Of a stretch of DNA of 64,000 nt, positions 44,115 to 52,742 are shown in pieces; the stretch's first letter is position 1, and every line of letters starts with the position of its first letter. The translations under genes were made by a program, and so were the position numbers. The DNA is taken from assembly GCA_900302705.1 (NCBI GenBank), contig OUUY01000075.1:1-64000 (forward strand). The letters run 5' to 3'. The notes under the pieces were generated by a model. The model was not told where the DNA came from, searched no databases, and was given only the letters and a program-made list of their open reading frames with translations. This DNA comes from Candidatus Sulfobium mesophilum (lineage in GTDB: Bacteria > Nitrospirota > Thermodesulfovibrionia > Thermodesulfovibrionales > UBA6898).

Positions 44115-45107
44115 TTATATTATGAAATGCGCGGCCTTGCAGATAACCCAGGCCAAGATAGCGCATGCAGGAAGCGTAAAGACCCACGCCAGGACGATCC
44201 TGCCGGCAACCCCCCAGCGCACAGCAGACAACCTCTTTGTCGCGCCCACCCCCATGATAGTGGAAGAGATTATATGGGTAGTCGAAAGGGGAAGGCCAAT
44301 CCTGGAGGCTATTTCGATAACAGTCGCTGCAGAGGCTTCGGCGGCAAAGCCATGAATGGGCTGCAGATGAACAAGCTTTACTCCAAGGGTCTTTATCACC
44401 CTCCAGCCGCCAAGGGCAGTACCCAGGGCCATCGCCGTAGCACAAAGAAGCATGACCCAGTGCGGCACGCTGAAGGTGGGAAGTTTATAGTAACTCACCA
44501 ACGCGAGAGTTATAATGCCCATTGTCTTTTGAGCGTCATTGTTGCCGTGACTGAATGCCATATACGCCGCCGATGCCATCTGAAGCCTGTTAAAGAGAGT
44601 AGTGACAACCGAAGGCGCTGTTCTTCCGAAAAACCACATAAGGAAAAGCATCAAAAGAAAGCCTAAAATAAAACCGACAATTGGTGATACGATCAGGCCT
44701 ATGAAGACCTTATAGACTCCTTTTTGGATGATGATCTTTGTTCCTGCGGTCGCAACCCCGGCCCCGAGTATACCGGAGAGGATAGCGTGACTCGATGAAG
44801 TAGGCAGCCCGAAATACCACGTTACTAGATCCCAGATAATCGCAGACAAAAGAGCAGAGATAACGGTCAGCTGCGTTACAGCAGCGGCTTCCACAAGACC
44901 GACGCCGACTGTTTTTGCAACAGCCGTGCCCGTCAGAGCACCCACAAGGTTTAAGACTGCAGCCATCCCAACCGCAGCCTTAGGAGAAAGGACCCGTGTT
45001 GAAACAGATGTAGCGATTGCGTTCGCCGTGTCATGAAAGCCGTTGATAAAATCAAAAATGGTGGCGAGGACTATGACGGATACAAGCAGGAAATATGTAT
45101 CATGCAT
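44115..45107 (-). CDS. pit: low-affinity phosphate transporter Pit
   Basis: Encodes 330 residues with about ten membrane helices. Both inverted PHO4 repeats are visible: GFHDTANAIATSV in the first half and AFSHGNNDAQKTMGI in the second. It exchanges phosphate (usually as metal-phosphate) with protons or Na+. It overlaps the DUF47 gene by 8 nt, the usual DUF47-Pit pairing. Confidence 0.94.
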   Translation of the reverse strand: MHDTYFLLVSVIVLATIFDFINGFHDTANAIATSVSTRVLSPKAAVGMAAVLNLVGALTGTAVAKTVGVGLVEAAAVTQLTVISALLSAIIWDLVTWYFGLPTSSSHAILSGILGAGVATAGTKIIIQKGVYKVFIGLIVSPIVGFILGFLLMLFLMWFFGRTAPSVVTTLFNRLQMASAAYMAFSHGNNDAQKTMGIITLALVSYYKLPTFSVPHWVMLLCATAMALGTALGGWRVIKTLGVKLVHLQPIHGFAAEASAATVIEIASRIGLPLSTTHIISSTIMGVGATKRLSAVRWGVAGRIVLAWVFTLPACAILAWVICKAAHFII

Positions 45108-45717
45108 ATTTGAGGACTATGGCTTCCAGGATGTTGGCAACATCCTCGCATCTGTCGGAGGCATCTTCAAGGTGCTCGTATATCTCTTTCCATTTTATAA
45201 TGAGTATGGGGTCTTTGACATCATCGAAGAGTTTCCCCAGGGCATCCCTGAATCCTCTGTCTACAGTGTTTTCCAGCCTGTTTATCTCGATGCAGTATTC
45301 CTGGACATGCGCATAATTCTTCTCTTTGAGTTTTTTGACCGCCTTATGCATGACTTCGGCGGTCGTGAGAATGTCCTTAGACATCTTGATCGCCTCCCGC
45401 ATGGGTTCCTTGAGCTTGAACACGGCTATCCTGTCGGCGACGGCCCATATCAGGTCAATGACATCATCCATTCTTGAGGCCAGGCTGTATAGGTCTTCCC
45501 TGTCAATCGGGGTGATAAAAGTCTTATTGAGTTTTTTCATGATATCGTGGGTAAGCATATCGCTGTCCTGTTCAATTTCGTGGATTTCTTTTGCTCTGGC
45601 CTCGGTGTCATCGAAGATTTCCATGAGATCCACAAGACGTGAAGCAGCCTTTGTGATGTTTAAAGAGGTTTTATCGAATATCTCGAAAAAATCTATTTCT
45701 TTCGGAAAAAGCCTCAT
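45100..45717 (-). CDS. DUF47 (PhoU-like) Pit accessory protein
   Basis: Encodes 205 residues, all-helical, of the PhoU_div/DUF47 family, with the E-x-D helix motifs (EIHEIEQDSDMLTHDI and SRMDDVIDLIW) that bind metal in PhoU relatives. It is found beside Pit in many bacteria and tunes its activity. It precedes and overlaps pit, with its own promoter. Confidence 0.92.
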   Translation of the reverse strand: MRLFPKEIDFFEIFDKTSLNITKAASRLVDLMEIFDDTEARAKEIHEIEQDSDMLTHDIMKKLNKTFITPIDREDLYSLASRMDDVIDLIWAVADRIAVFKLKEPMREAIKMSKDILTTAEVMHKAVKKLKEKNYAHVQEYCIEINRLENTVDRGFRDALGKLFDDVKDPILIIKWKEIYEHLEDASDRCEDVANILEAIVLKYA

Positions 45718-45738
45718 GACGTTCTCGCCAGTTGATAG

Positions 45739-45765
45739 ATTATAGGATTTCGGGGACTATGTCAA
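45739..45765 (-). promoter_or_regulatory. promoter of the DUF47-pit unit
   Basis: On the minus strand, a perfect TTGACA (45765-45760) and perfect TATAAT (45744-45739) are only 15 bp apart. The ATG is 21 nt after the -10, with a GGCGAGAA ribosome-site-like sequence. No Pho-box repeats are visible here. Confidence 0.55.
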
Positions 45766-45867
45766 ATAAACCCGTATGCCAAAATCCGCCTCACAGTTAC
45801 GTCGGGCCGCATTCAAACAGCTTCTCCGGGCCGCATTATTTTGTATAAGAAGCCTTCAATATCCCTC

Positions 45868-46953
45868 TTAGTCTCCGCTGATGAGTATCTTTTCTATCTC
45901 TTTCACAGAGAAACCCTTTTGTATCCTAACGCTTCCGATCTTCTCAGGCAGGATAAAAGTAAGATCTCCTGATATAGTCTTTTTGTCCAGCTTCATTGAT
46001 GAAAGAAGCAGCGAAAAATCAACCCCTTCCGGCAATGAGGACGGAAGGCCATATGCCTCTATTAGCGTTTTTATCCGAATAAGATCTGAATCATCCAGCA
46101 GGCCAATCGCCCTGCCTAGTTTTGCCTCTGCATACATGCCGATAGAGACCGCCTCGCCGTGCAGATATTTCTTATAACCGGTTGCGGTCTCGATCGCGTG
46201 CCCCACGGTGTGGCCGTAATTCAATATCGCCCGCAGTCCGGACTCTCTCTCGTCCTCAGATACCACGTTCGCTTTGATCTCGCAGGATAGCTGCACTACT
46301 TGGGAGAGCGTATCGTTATCAAGGCCCAGCACCCTGTCCCTGTTTTCTTGGAGAAAACGAAAGAACCCTTCATCGCGGATAATGCCGTATTTTATGACCT
46401 CTGCAAGACCGGAAATAAATTCCCTGGTTGGCAGGGACCTCAGCGTATCAATATCTATCCATACCAGTCTCGGTTGCCAGAAGGTCCCGATCATGTTCTT
46501 CCCCATCGGGTGGTTGACGCCGGTCTTACCTCCCACTGAACTGTCGACCTGCGCAAGGAGTGTAGTGGGAATCTGAATAAAATCAATCCCGCGCATATAT
46601 GTCGATGCGGCAAATCCCGTGATGTCACCTATGACCCCGCCGCCGAGAGCGATAAGAGCGGATTTCCTATCCAGCGGTGCAGTCAGCATCTCGCCATAGA
46701 CCCGCTCAACTGAAGACAGATTTTTATATTCTTCACCGTCGGGCAATACTATCACAGTAACCTCGAACCCGACATCTCTCATCGATTCGACCACGCGGCT
46801 TCCATAAAGATCAAATACAGTAGTGTTGCTCACAACTGCCGTCTTCCTGCTGAAGCCGAATCCTTCAAGACTTTTTCCCAGATTTGCAAGTATCCCGGAG
46901 TTTATAGCAATGCGATAGCTTCTTTCGCCGAGTTCTACATTTATTTCGTGCAT
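45868..46953 (-). CDS. aroB: 3-dehydroquinate synthase
   Basis: Encodes 361 residues. NAD+ loop GGGVIGDITGFAAST, the metal/phosphate stretch TTLLAQVDSSVGGKTGVNHP and zinc ligands in GLAEVIKYG and NYGHTVGHAIE are intact. Second step of the shikimate pathway. It overlaps aroK by 13 nt. Confidence 0.97.
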   Translation of the reverse strand: MHEINVELGERSYRIAINSGILANLGKSLEGFGFSRKTAVVSNTTVFDLYGSRVVESMRDVGFEVTVIVLPDGEEYKNLSSVERVYGEMLTAPLDRKSALIALGGGVIGDITGFAASTYMRGIDFIQIPTTLLAQVDSSVGGKTGVNHPMGKNMIGTFWQPRLVWIDIDTLRSLPTREFISGLAEVIKYGIIRDEGFFRFLQENRDRVLGLDNDTLSQVVQLSCEIKANVVSEDERESGLRAILNYGHTVGHAIETATGYKKYLHGEAVSIGMYAEAKLGRAIGLLDDSDLIRIKTLIEAYGLPSSLPEGVDFSLLLSSMKLDKKTISGDLTFILPEKIGSVRIQKGFSVKEIEKILISGD

Positions 46954-47450
46954 CTGAATATCTCAACTATCTCTTTTGCTACTTCAAGAGGCGTCTTTCC
47001 GTTTGTGTCTATCATAGTACCCGCCCTTTCGTAAAAAGGCATCCTCAGGCTCAGAAGCTCCCTGATCCTGGCCAGTGGGTCTTCAACATTCAAAAGTGGT
47101 CTGTCATTACTGCCTGATGTGCGCGCAATAATCGTCTCAGGATCTGCGAAGAGACAGAAGATGACCCCTGTTTCCCTCAGGGCAGCCATATTCTCTTCCC
47201 TCAATACGGCCCCTCCTCCTGTGGAGATCACGGTGTTTTCCGCCCTGGCCAGTTTCTTTATTATTTCTGTCTCGATGTCACGAAAATAAGGCTCGCCGAA
47301 ATTTCTGAAGATGTCAGTGATCTTCATCTTTCTGCTTCCCTCGATCTCCGAGTCGACATCAACAAGTCTCATCTTCAGGAGCCGCGAAAGCTCCCTGCCG
47401 ACAGCTGTCTTTCCTGCGCCCATAAAACCGGTCAAAACAATGTTCCTCAT
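46941..47450 (-). CDS. aroK: shikimate kinase
   Basis: Encodes 169 residues from the ATG at 47450, chosen because shikimate kinases begin (M)xNIVLxGFMGxGK; a TTG at 47468 would add six residues. Walker A GFMGAGKTAVG, the shikimate-binding DSEIEG and GGGAV motifs and the LLNVEDPLARIREL lid are present. It makes shikimate-3-phosphate. It sits between aroC (35 bp upstream) and aroB (overlap). Confidence 0.94.
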   Translation of the reverse strand: MRNIVLTGFMGAGKTAVGRELSRLLKMRLVDVDSEIEGSRKMKITDIFRNFGEPYFRDIETEIIKKLARAENTVISTGGGAVLREENMAALRETGVIFCLFADPETIIARTSGSNDRPLLNVEDPLARIRELLSLRMPFYERAGTMIDTNGKTPLEVAKEIVEIFRCTK

Positions 47451-47485
47451 CTCATCAGGTCTATGCAATTATTTCCCATGGTACA

Positions 47486-48697
47486 TTAGAAGCCGTTCAC
47501 ATAAGAAACAAATGCTTTGTAGTTTCTTCTCACTTCTTTTTCACAATCTCCACCGAATTTTCTCAGGAATGCGTCAGCAAGGACCAGCGCGGTCATCGCC
47601 TCCGCAACAACAGCTGCTGCCGGCACAGCGCAGACATCCGAACGTTCATATGCTGCCTCGAAGGGCTTTTTTGTCCTGATATCTACGGACATCAGAGGCC
47701 TTCTGAGTGTTGGAATCGGCTTCATTGCGGCCCTGATTATGATGGGCATACCATTTGACATGCCCCCCTCTATGCCTCCCGCATTGTTTGTTTTCCTGTA
47801 AAACTTGCCACTGCCGGATTTAGCCCTGGCCCTGTCGTAATAAATTTCGTCCATGACATGGGACCCGAAATCTCCGGCCATCTTAAACCCTGAGCCAATC
47901 TCCACGCCCTTGATGGCCTGTATGCTCGCAATTGCCTGCGCGAGCACCCCATCAAGCCTCAAGTCCCACTGAATATGACTGCCCAGTCCGACCGGAACAC
48001 CGGTAACAAAAACTTCGAATACCCCTCCAAGGGAATCCCCTTCGCTTATCGCCCTGTCGATAAGTTTCTTCATCTTCTTTGAAGCATTTTCATCCGCGCA
48101 TCGGACAGAAGATCGTTCGGCTTCTTCAAAAATCTTCATTAAGTCGTTTGTATTTATACTTGCCAAAGTGGCCTTGTGGCTGCCAATCTGTACCACATGG
48201 CTGCCGATCATTATCCCGAACTCTGATAGGAACTTCTTAGCAACAGCGCCAAGACCTACCCTCATCGCGGTCTCTCGCGCGCTCGAACGTTCAAGTATAT
48301 TTCGTACATCTTGATGGTCAAACTTAAGAGCGCCTGCAAGATCAGCATGCCCCGGCCTTGGGCGGGTGACAGGTTGCAGTCTCTTGTCCTTTGTAGCGGA
48401 CCGGCTTCCGGTCGGTTCAGGACACATAACCTCCTGCCAGTTCGCCCAGTCCCTGTTTTCGATAAGGAGGCTTATCGGTGAGCCGATTGTTTTGCCATGC
48501 CTGATACCGGATATGATCTGCGCATGGTCGTCCTCTATCTTCATCCTCCCGCCCCTGCCATAGCCTCCCTGTCGCCTCCTGAGTTCCCTATCGACGTCGT
48601 CAGAGCAAAGAGACAGGCCCGAGGGTATGCCTTCGATGATCCCTATCATTGCCCTGCCATGAGATTCACCTGAAGTAAGAAATCTTAGATTAGTCAT
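47486..48697 (-). CDS. aroC: chorismate synthase
   Basis: Encodes 403 residues. N-terminal TSGESHGRAMIGIIEGIPSG, RPGHADLAGALKFDHQDVRN, RSSARETAMRVGLGAVA and the C-terminal motif around MPIIIRAAMKPIPTL are typical. FMN-dependent last step to chorismate. First of the aroC-K-B unit; a GGAG site precedes the ATG. Confidence 0.97.
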   Translation of the reverse strand: MTNLRFLTSGESHGRAMIGIIEGIPSGLSLCSDDVDRELRRRQGGYGRGGRMKIEDDHAQIISGIRHGKTIGSPISLLIENRDWANWQEVMCPEPTGSRSATKDKRLQPVTRPRPGHADLAGALKFDHQDVRNILERSSARETAMRVGLGAVAKKFLSEFGIMIGSHVVQIGSHKATLASINTNDLMKIFEEAERSSVRCADENASKKMKKLIDRAISEGDSLGGVFEVFVTGVPVGLGSHIQWDLRLDGVLAQAIASIQAIKGVEIGSGFKMAGDFGSHVMDEIYYDRARAKSGSGKFYRKTNNAGGIEGGMSNGMPIIIRAAMKPIPTLRRPLMSVDIRTKKPFEAAYERSDVCAVPAAAVVAEAMTALVLADAFLRKFGGDCEKEVRRNYKAFVSYVNGF

Positions 48698-48735
48698 TGC
48701 GCAGCTCCATGAAGAAATTATCCGGTATTATCGGT

Positions 48736-48754
48736 GTTTGATTATATATCAAAC
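48736..48754 (-). terminator. hairpin between the subtilase and aroC
   Basis: GTTTGAT (48736-48742) and ATCAAAC (48748-48754) pair perfectly around five bases. Outer TCCGG/CCGGA arms could extend the fold. It starts 19 bp after the subtilase stop. There is no clear U-tract; its TATAAT could also serve as a -10 for aroC. Confidence 0.35.
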
Positions 48755-48772
48755 GGGGTTAAGCCGGAAATA

Positions 48773-50605
48773 CTATTTTTTGTCCCTCCGACGCAGTATC
48801 AGTATAATCGAAGCACCAGGCATCAATAAAAGCAAGATGTCCACGTGGCCGTAGTCAGTATGCCTTGTGCCTACCGAACATCCCCCTCCACCTGATGAAG
48901 GCACCGGCGTTGGAGACGGCCCGGATAATGTTGTAGCGGACGCTTCATTGGAATAATAAGGGGAATCGACCGGGACAGTATTAAAGGCCCGCACCTTATA
49001 TATATATTCAGTGGAGGGGGCAAGACCTTTGCTGTCGGTATAACTTGTGATATCAGGCCCTGTACTGTCTATTTCTTTGAAATCGCCAGTGGATGTCCTC
49101 CTCTCAATCTTATAGCCGTTCTCCCCGGTGGCGTTATCACTCCAGTTCAGAACGACCTGGGTTGAAGACAGGGCATTTGCTGTCAGTCCTGTTGGGGGCA
49201 GCAAGGCCGATATGGTCTTATATGCGTTTATCCTGCCCCCGCTTATAATAATCCCCTGAAGAGTCGGCAGTGTATCGACATACCTCATAATCATTGTTCT
49301 CAATTGTAAGGGTGTGAGATTTCCATAGTAGCCCAAGATTAATCCTGCAAGTCCGGTGACATGCGGGGCAGACATCGAAGTGCCATCGCAATATTCATAG
49401 CCGGAAAAAGGAGACCCTCCGCAAAACAGAGAATGCAGGGCAGGAGGGACAGTGCTTAGGATCGATACGCCCGGCGCCGCGACATGAACGGTATGGGCGC
49501 CGAAGTTGCTGAATGAAGCGATATGGTCATACTGATTCGTTGCCGCGACCGAAATAATGTTGGGCAGATTGTAATTTCCGGGATAGACTGGGAATGAATC
49601 GTTGTCTCTTCCAAAAGAACCAGTGCCGACGTTTCCAGCGGCAGTCACAAACAGAATACCTGCCGAACTGGCCTCAGCGATGGCGTCCCTCTCGAAATTG
49701 GAAAAAGCGTCACCTGCGAAGCTAGCATTTATTATTCTTGCGCCATTGGCAATAGCGTACTCTATGCCGGCAACCTCATCCGTGACAGTCCCGTTACCCA
49801 TGTCATCCAGGAATTTCAAAGGCATGATCTTGACATCCCATATCATCCCTGCGATACCGAGACCGTTATTACCGGCTGCGCCTATTATGCCGCTGATATG
49901 AGTTCCATGTCCTTCATCATCCATTGGATTATTATTAGAACCCACAAAATTCCATCCCCTGCAGTCTGCCGGATATCCGTTATTGTCCCTATCAGTAGTC
50001 CCTGCGCAACTTGGCTCATTGGGATTGCTCCAGATATTGGCCGCAAGATCGGGATGAGTGTAATCCACACCCGAATCGAGAATAGCAATGATGAGTCCGC
50101 CATCCCCTCTGATGATATCCCATGCAGAGGTCATGCTAATGTCAATGCCCGGGGTGACAGTATTTCTCAGCTGCCACTGCAGGGGAAAAAGTTGATCGTC
50201 AGGCAGCGTAAAACGGGCAGATCTGATGTAGTTGGGTTCTGCGTATTCGACGTCAGGGTCCTGCATGTAACGTATTATCGCATCTCTGACTGTCACCCCC
50301 TGCGGCAGTCTGACCTGCTCCGCATTCAGAATCCTGAACCTCCTGAGCACTGACGACCCCATTGCCTGATGCGCACGCAGGGATGCGCTCATACGAACAC
50401 CGTGCCTGAACTTAACAATTATGTCGCCTTCCTTATGCCGGCTGTTTTCCACACCGGCAAGTACGGATTGCAGCGACCGCCTTTGCGCCGGTGTTTCATT
50501 AGCCGCAGTTCTGCCATCGCCTGGCGACAGGGCTGCGGTATTTTCATTTCCGCAGGAAGCAAGGAATATCGCAAGAAGTACAAAAAATAATCTCTTCATC
50601 AACAT
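48773..50605 (-). CDS. S8 subtilase with FnIII domain and Gly4-Cys sorting tail
   Basis: Encodes 610 residues. The N-terminus has a lipoprotein-like signal (LASC, Cys18), then an I9-like propeptide (about 55-125), and a peptidase S8 domain with Asp177 (ILDSGVD), His233 (GHGTH) and Ser410 (GTSMSAP). A fibronectin III domain (about 475-560) follows. The C-terminus is SSGGGGCSVG (Cys576), a hydrophobic segment and RRRDKK, the plan of the JDVT/Synergist-CTERM type sorting signals in which the Cys region is cut and anchored. A CPBP membrane protease gene lies 55 bp upstream on the same strand. The protein is an extracellular or surface serine protease. Confidence 0.9.
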   Translation of the reverse strand: MLMKRLFFVLLAIFLASCGNENTAALSPGDGRTAANETPAQRRSLQSVLAGVENSRHKEGDIIVKFRHGVRMSASLRAHQAMGSSVLRRFRILNAEQVRLPQGVTVRDAIIRYMQDPDVEYAEPNYIRSARFTLPDDQLFPLQWQLRNTVTPGIDISMTSAWDIIRGDGGLIIAILDSGVDYTHPDLAANIWSNPNEPSCAGTTDRDNNGYPADCRGWNFVGSNNNPMDDEGHGTHISGIIGAAGNNGLGIAGMIWDVKIMPLKFLDDMGNGTVTDEVAGIEYAIANGARIINASFAGDAFSNFERDAIAEASSAGILFVTAAGNVGTGSFGRDNDSFPVYPGNYNLPNIISVAATNQYDHIASFSNFGAHTVHVAAPGVSILSTVPPALHSLFCGGSPFSGYEYCDGTSMSAPHVTGLAGLILGYYGNLTPLQLRTMIMRYVDTLPTLQGIIISGGRINAYKTISALLPPTGLTANALSSTQVVLNWSDNATGENGYKIERRTSTGDFKEIDSTGPDITSYTDSKGLAPSTEYIYKVRAFNTVPVDSPYYSNEASATTLSGPSPTPVPSSGGGGCSVGTRHTDYGHVDILLLLMPGASIILILRRRDKK

Positions 50606-50660
50606 CTACAGGTCTGATGCACTTTGCATTTTTTCATCTTCATCGCAGCAATAGAGTATA

Positions 50661-51197
50661 TCACATAGACGCCAGGTACAAGACGTTTGAGAGGAAATGA
50701 AAGATTGTCGGGGGGATAACGTTGGACGTACGCATATAGAGGATACCCATGACAAGTGACGGAATAAATGTCAGAGGTGCATAGACATCTCCATAGAAAA
50801 ACAAACCGGGCAGATGCGCTCCTGCAAACAGCAGACTCACCATTACAACGCTGCTGATATTGTTTCCAAATGCCTCCTGCAAAAAACCCCTGAAAAAGAC
50901 CTCCTCAGGAAAGGATACGCAAAGGAGCTGAAATATTGCTGTGCCGGCTCCCATGGCCGCGAACTTTTTCCCGTGTAAAAAAACTGCAAAAAAAGGCGCC
51001 AGGACCATAAGAGACACTATCAGGCTCATTAGAATCTGCCGCAAAGAGAAATTGATATTGATCTTTCCTTCCAAAACCAAAGGAACCGCAACCAGATAAA
51101 GGGGTATGAGATAATCAGAGAAAGGAAGATGAAGCGCATGCGCAGGGAAGACTATCCCAAGAAGTATGGCATACGCAAAAAGGGCCTTCTTTTTCAT
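50661..51197 (-). CDS. CPBP glutamic intramembrane protease, MrtJ-like
   Basis: Encodes 178 residues and about five to six membrane helices. Catalytic CPBP motifs are present: EEVFFR (Glu98, Glu99, Arg103), AGAHLP (His128) and FHFLSN (His167). The short length and the position next to a protein with a GGGGC-TM-RRR tail match the glutamic proteases assigned to C-terminal sorting systems (MrtJ, MrtS, MrtX). It would cut the tail within the membrane. No ribosome site is obvious. Alternatives are a CAAX-like or immunity-type CPBP protease. Confidence 0.8.
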   Translation of the reverse strand: MKKKALFAYAILLGIVFPAHALHLPFSDYLIPLYLVAVPLVLEGKININFSLRQILMSLIVSLMVLAPFFAVFLHGKKFAAMGAGTAIFQLLCVSFPEEVFFRGFLQEAFGNNISSVVMVSLLFAGAHLPGLFFYGDVYAPLTFIPSLVMGILYMRTSNVIPPTIFHFLSNVLYLASM

Positions 51198-51223
51198 GTC
51201 AGTTGCAGGGAATAACGGCTAAA

Positions 51224-51253
51224 TAAAGAGAGGGGCATATGCCCCTCTCTTTA
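51224..51253 (-). terminator. 30-bp perfect palindrome after the Ig-like lipoprotein gene
   Basis: Bases 51224-51253 form an uninterrupted palindrome (TAAAGAGAGGGGCAT and its reverse complement). On the minus strand the stem is followed by TTTAT, so it should end transcription of the lipoprotein genes, and perhaps work in both directions. It lies 56 bp after the stop at 51310. Confidence 0.75.
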
Positions 51254-51309
51254 AATATCTTCATTGCCTTTGGACGGAGATTAACGCCCGCTTCTGTATA
51301 TTACCTCCA

Positions 51310-52734
51310 TTAAGGGCACGTAACTGCCATGGTGAAGAGCTTTACCAAACTTCCACTTGTTCCAGCAACAGAGAACGAAGCCGTTCCAGTGGTTGTCCCA
51401 CAACTGTAAGTTAGCGTGCTGATAACACCGCTAGTGTTCGGCGTAACCACTGTTGGTGCAAAAGAACAGGACGAGCCAGTGCCTGTTGGAGCGGCAGGAC
51501 TACAGCTCAACACAACGGGGCTATTAAAACCACTTAGCGCCTTAAGCGTACATGCGCTGGTAGTAGTTGAACTGACGGTAGTCGGCGTGCAAGAAATAGT
51601 AAAATCAGGCGTAGGTGTGGGTGTAGGCGTAGGTGTGGGTGTAGGAGTAGGTGTGGGTGTAGGAGTAGGTGTAGGCGCGATAATCGATAAACTGGTCGTG
51701 GCTGATTTGCCTGCGACAGAGGCCGTTATCGTCGCGGTTTGGCTGCTGCCCGTAATGGTAGGGGCGGTAAGTGTTGCCGTTGCCACGCCCTGGTTAGTTT
51801 GGGCAAAGGGTGTTATAGTACCTTTGCTTGTTGTGAAATTGACTGCTGTGCCATCAGGGACAAAACTTCCAGCGGCAGTCGTTACCATCGCGCTGATGGT
51901 GGAATTGCCGCCCGAATTGACAGACTGAGGGTTAGCAGTAACCGTCACCTGACCGATTGTTATGGGGCCGATAAAAAGAGTTATTACGCTAGAAGCACCG
52001 GTTAAAGACTGTGCAGTCACATTAACGGGGACCGTAACATTCGTTAGTTCGCTTGGAGTAATTTTGATACGAACAAATGCCTGTCCGTCAGAGTTTGTCT
52101 TTTTTTCAAATCCATCGGGGAAAGTCACAACCGATGGGTTGTCTGTGTCAAATGTGACCGTATCACCCGCATCAGGGAACCCCGATCCATTCAAAACAGT
52201 CGCTCTGACGATAGCTTCGTCGTGAGGAGCGGCAGGGTCGAAGAAGTTGAAATCGCTGGGATCGTTGAAACTGTTGTCGTTATTATTGTCGACCGCAAGA
52301 TTCAAAGTGAAACCGCTAGTAAGGTCGGAGACCGTAAAGAAGACGATTTTTTTGTCCCTCAGCTTTCCTCCTCCCGAATTCACTTCTACCTGCACGTTGG
52401 CAACGCCTTCGACTGCCGAAAAAATCGAGACTGTCGCGAATCCCAGAGTATCGGTCACGGCCTGGTTGGAACTGAGCTCGCCGATGGAGGAGAGGTTTGT
52501 AAAGGCAACCGGCACGTTAGGCACAGCCCTGCCGTTTCCGTCAAGGACCTTAGCTTTCAGATTGATAGTTGAATTCGTCTGGGCTGTCTGCTGAACTGCC
52601 TGTAACTGTACGATGGAAGGCTGGCCGGCGCCAACGCCAACCGGTTCGCTCGACTTACCCGCGCCGTCGCCACAGTAGGCCAGCAAAGCCAGGGCCATTA
52701 AAAGTGCTATCGGGAATAAAATCTTTCTTATCAT
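51310..52734 (-). CDS. Ig-like repeat lipoprotein with Thr-Pro linker
   Basis: Encodes 474 residues from the ATG at 52734, behind GGAGGCGAA; a GTG at 52752 would place the ribosome site inside the gene. Signal peptide with lipobox LAYC. Two to three bacterial Ig-like (invasin/Big_1-type) domains at about 40-335 (NSTINLKAKVLDGNGRAVPNVPV), then a (Thr-Pro)n stretch of about 22 residues and a final beta domain of about 95 residues with paired cysteines. It should be an outer-surface or periplasmic adhesion or structural protein. It follows a smaller lipoprotein gene by 8 bp and lies downstream of pilQ. Confidence 0.8.
   Translation of the reverse strand: MIRKILFPIALLMALALLAYCGDGAGKSSEPVGVGAGQPSIVQLQAVQQTAQTNSTINLKAKVLDGNGRAVPNVPVAFTNLSSIGELSSNQAVTDTLGFATVSIFSAVEGVANVQVEVNSGGGKLRDKKIVFFTVSDLTSGFTLNLAVDNNNDNSFNDPSDFNFFDPAAPHDEAIVRATVLNGSGFPDAGDTVTFDTDNPSVVTFPDGFEKKTNSDGQAFVRIKITPSELTNVTVPVNVTAQSLTGASSVITLFIGPITIGQVTVTANPQSVNSGGNSTISAMVTTAAGSFVPDGTAVNFTTSKGTITPFAQTNQGVATATLTAPTITGSSQTATITASVAGKSATTSLSIIAPTPTPTPTPTPTPTPTPTPTPTPDFTISCTPTTVSSTTTSACTLKALSGFNSPVVLSCSPAAPTGTGSSCSFAPTVVTPNTSGVISTLTYSCGTTTGTASFSVAGTSGSLVKLFTMAVTCP
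51610..51676 (-). repeat. hexanucleotide repeat encoding (Thr-Pro)n
   Basis: Imperfect 6-bp units (GTAGGT/GTGGGT/GTAGGC variants on the plus strand) repeat about 11 times, with an 18-bp higher-order pattern. Slippage would change linker length in steps of two residues without breaking the frame. It is not a CRISPR array. Confidence 0.85.
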
Positions 52735-52742
52735 TTCGCCTC

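Noticed and set aside
43981-44445. 154-residue minus-strand open frame
   Set aside because: It lies in another frame of pit and runs through the REP-like palindrome; pit is the real gene.
45803-45836. Repeated CGGGCCGCATT in the aroB-DUF47 spacer
   Set aside because: Only two 11-bp copies with no symmetry or promoter relation; too little to support a site.
51610-51676. CRISPR-like tandem repeat
   Set aside because: Units are 6 bp, without spacers, and encode Thr-Pro in frame within a lipoprotein.
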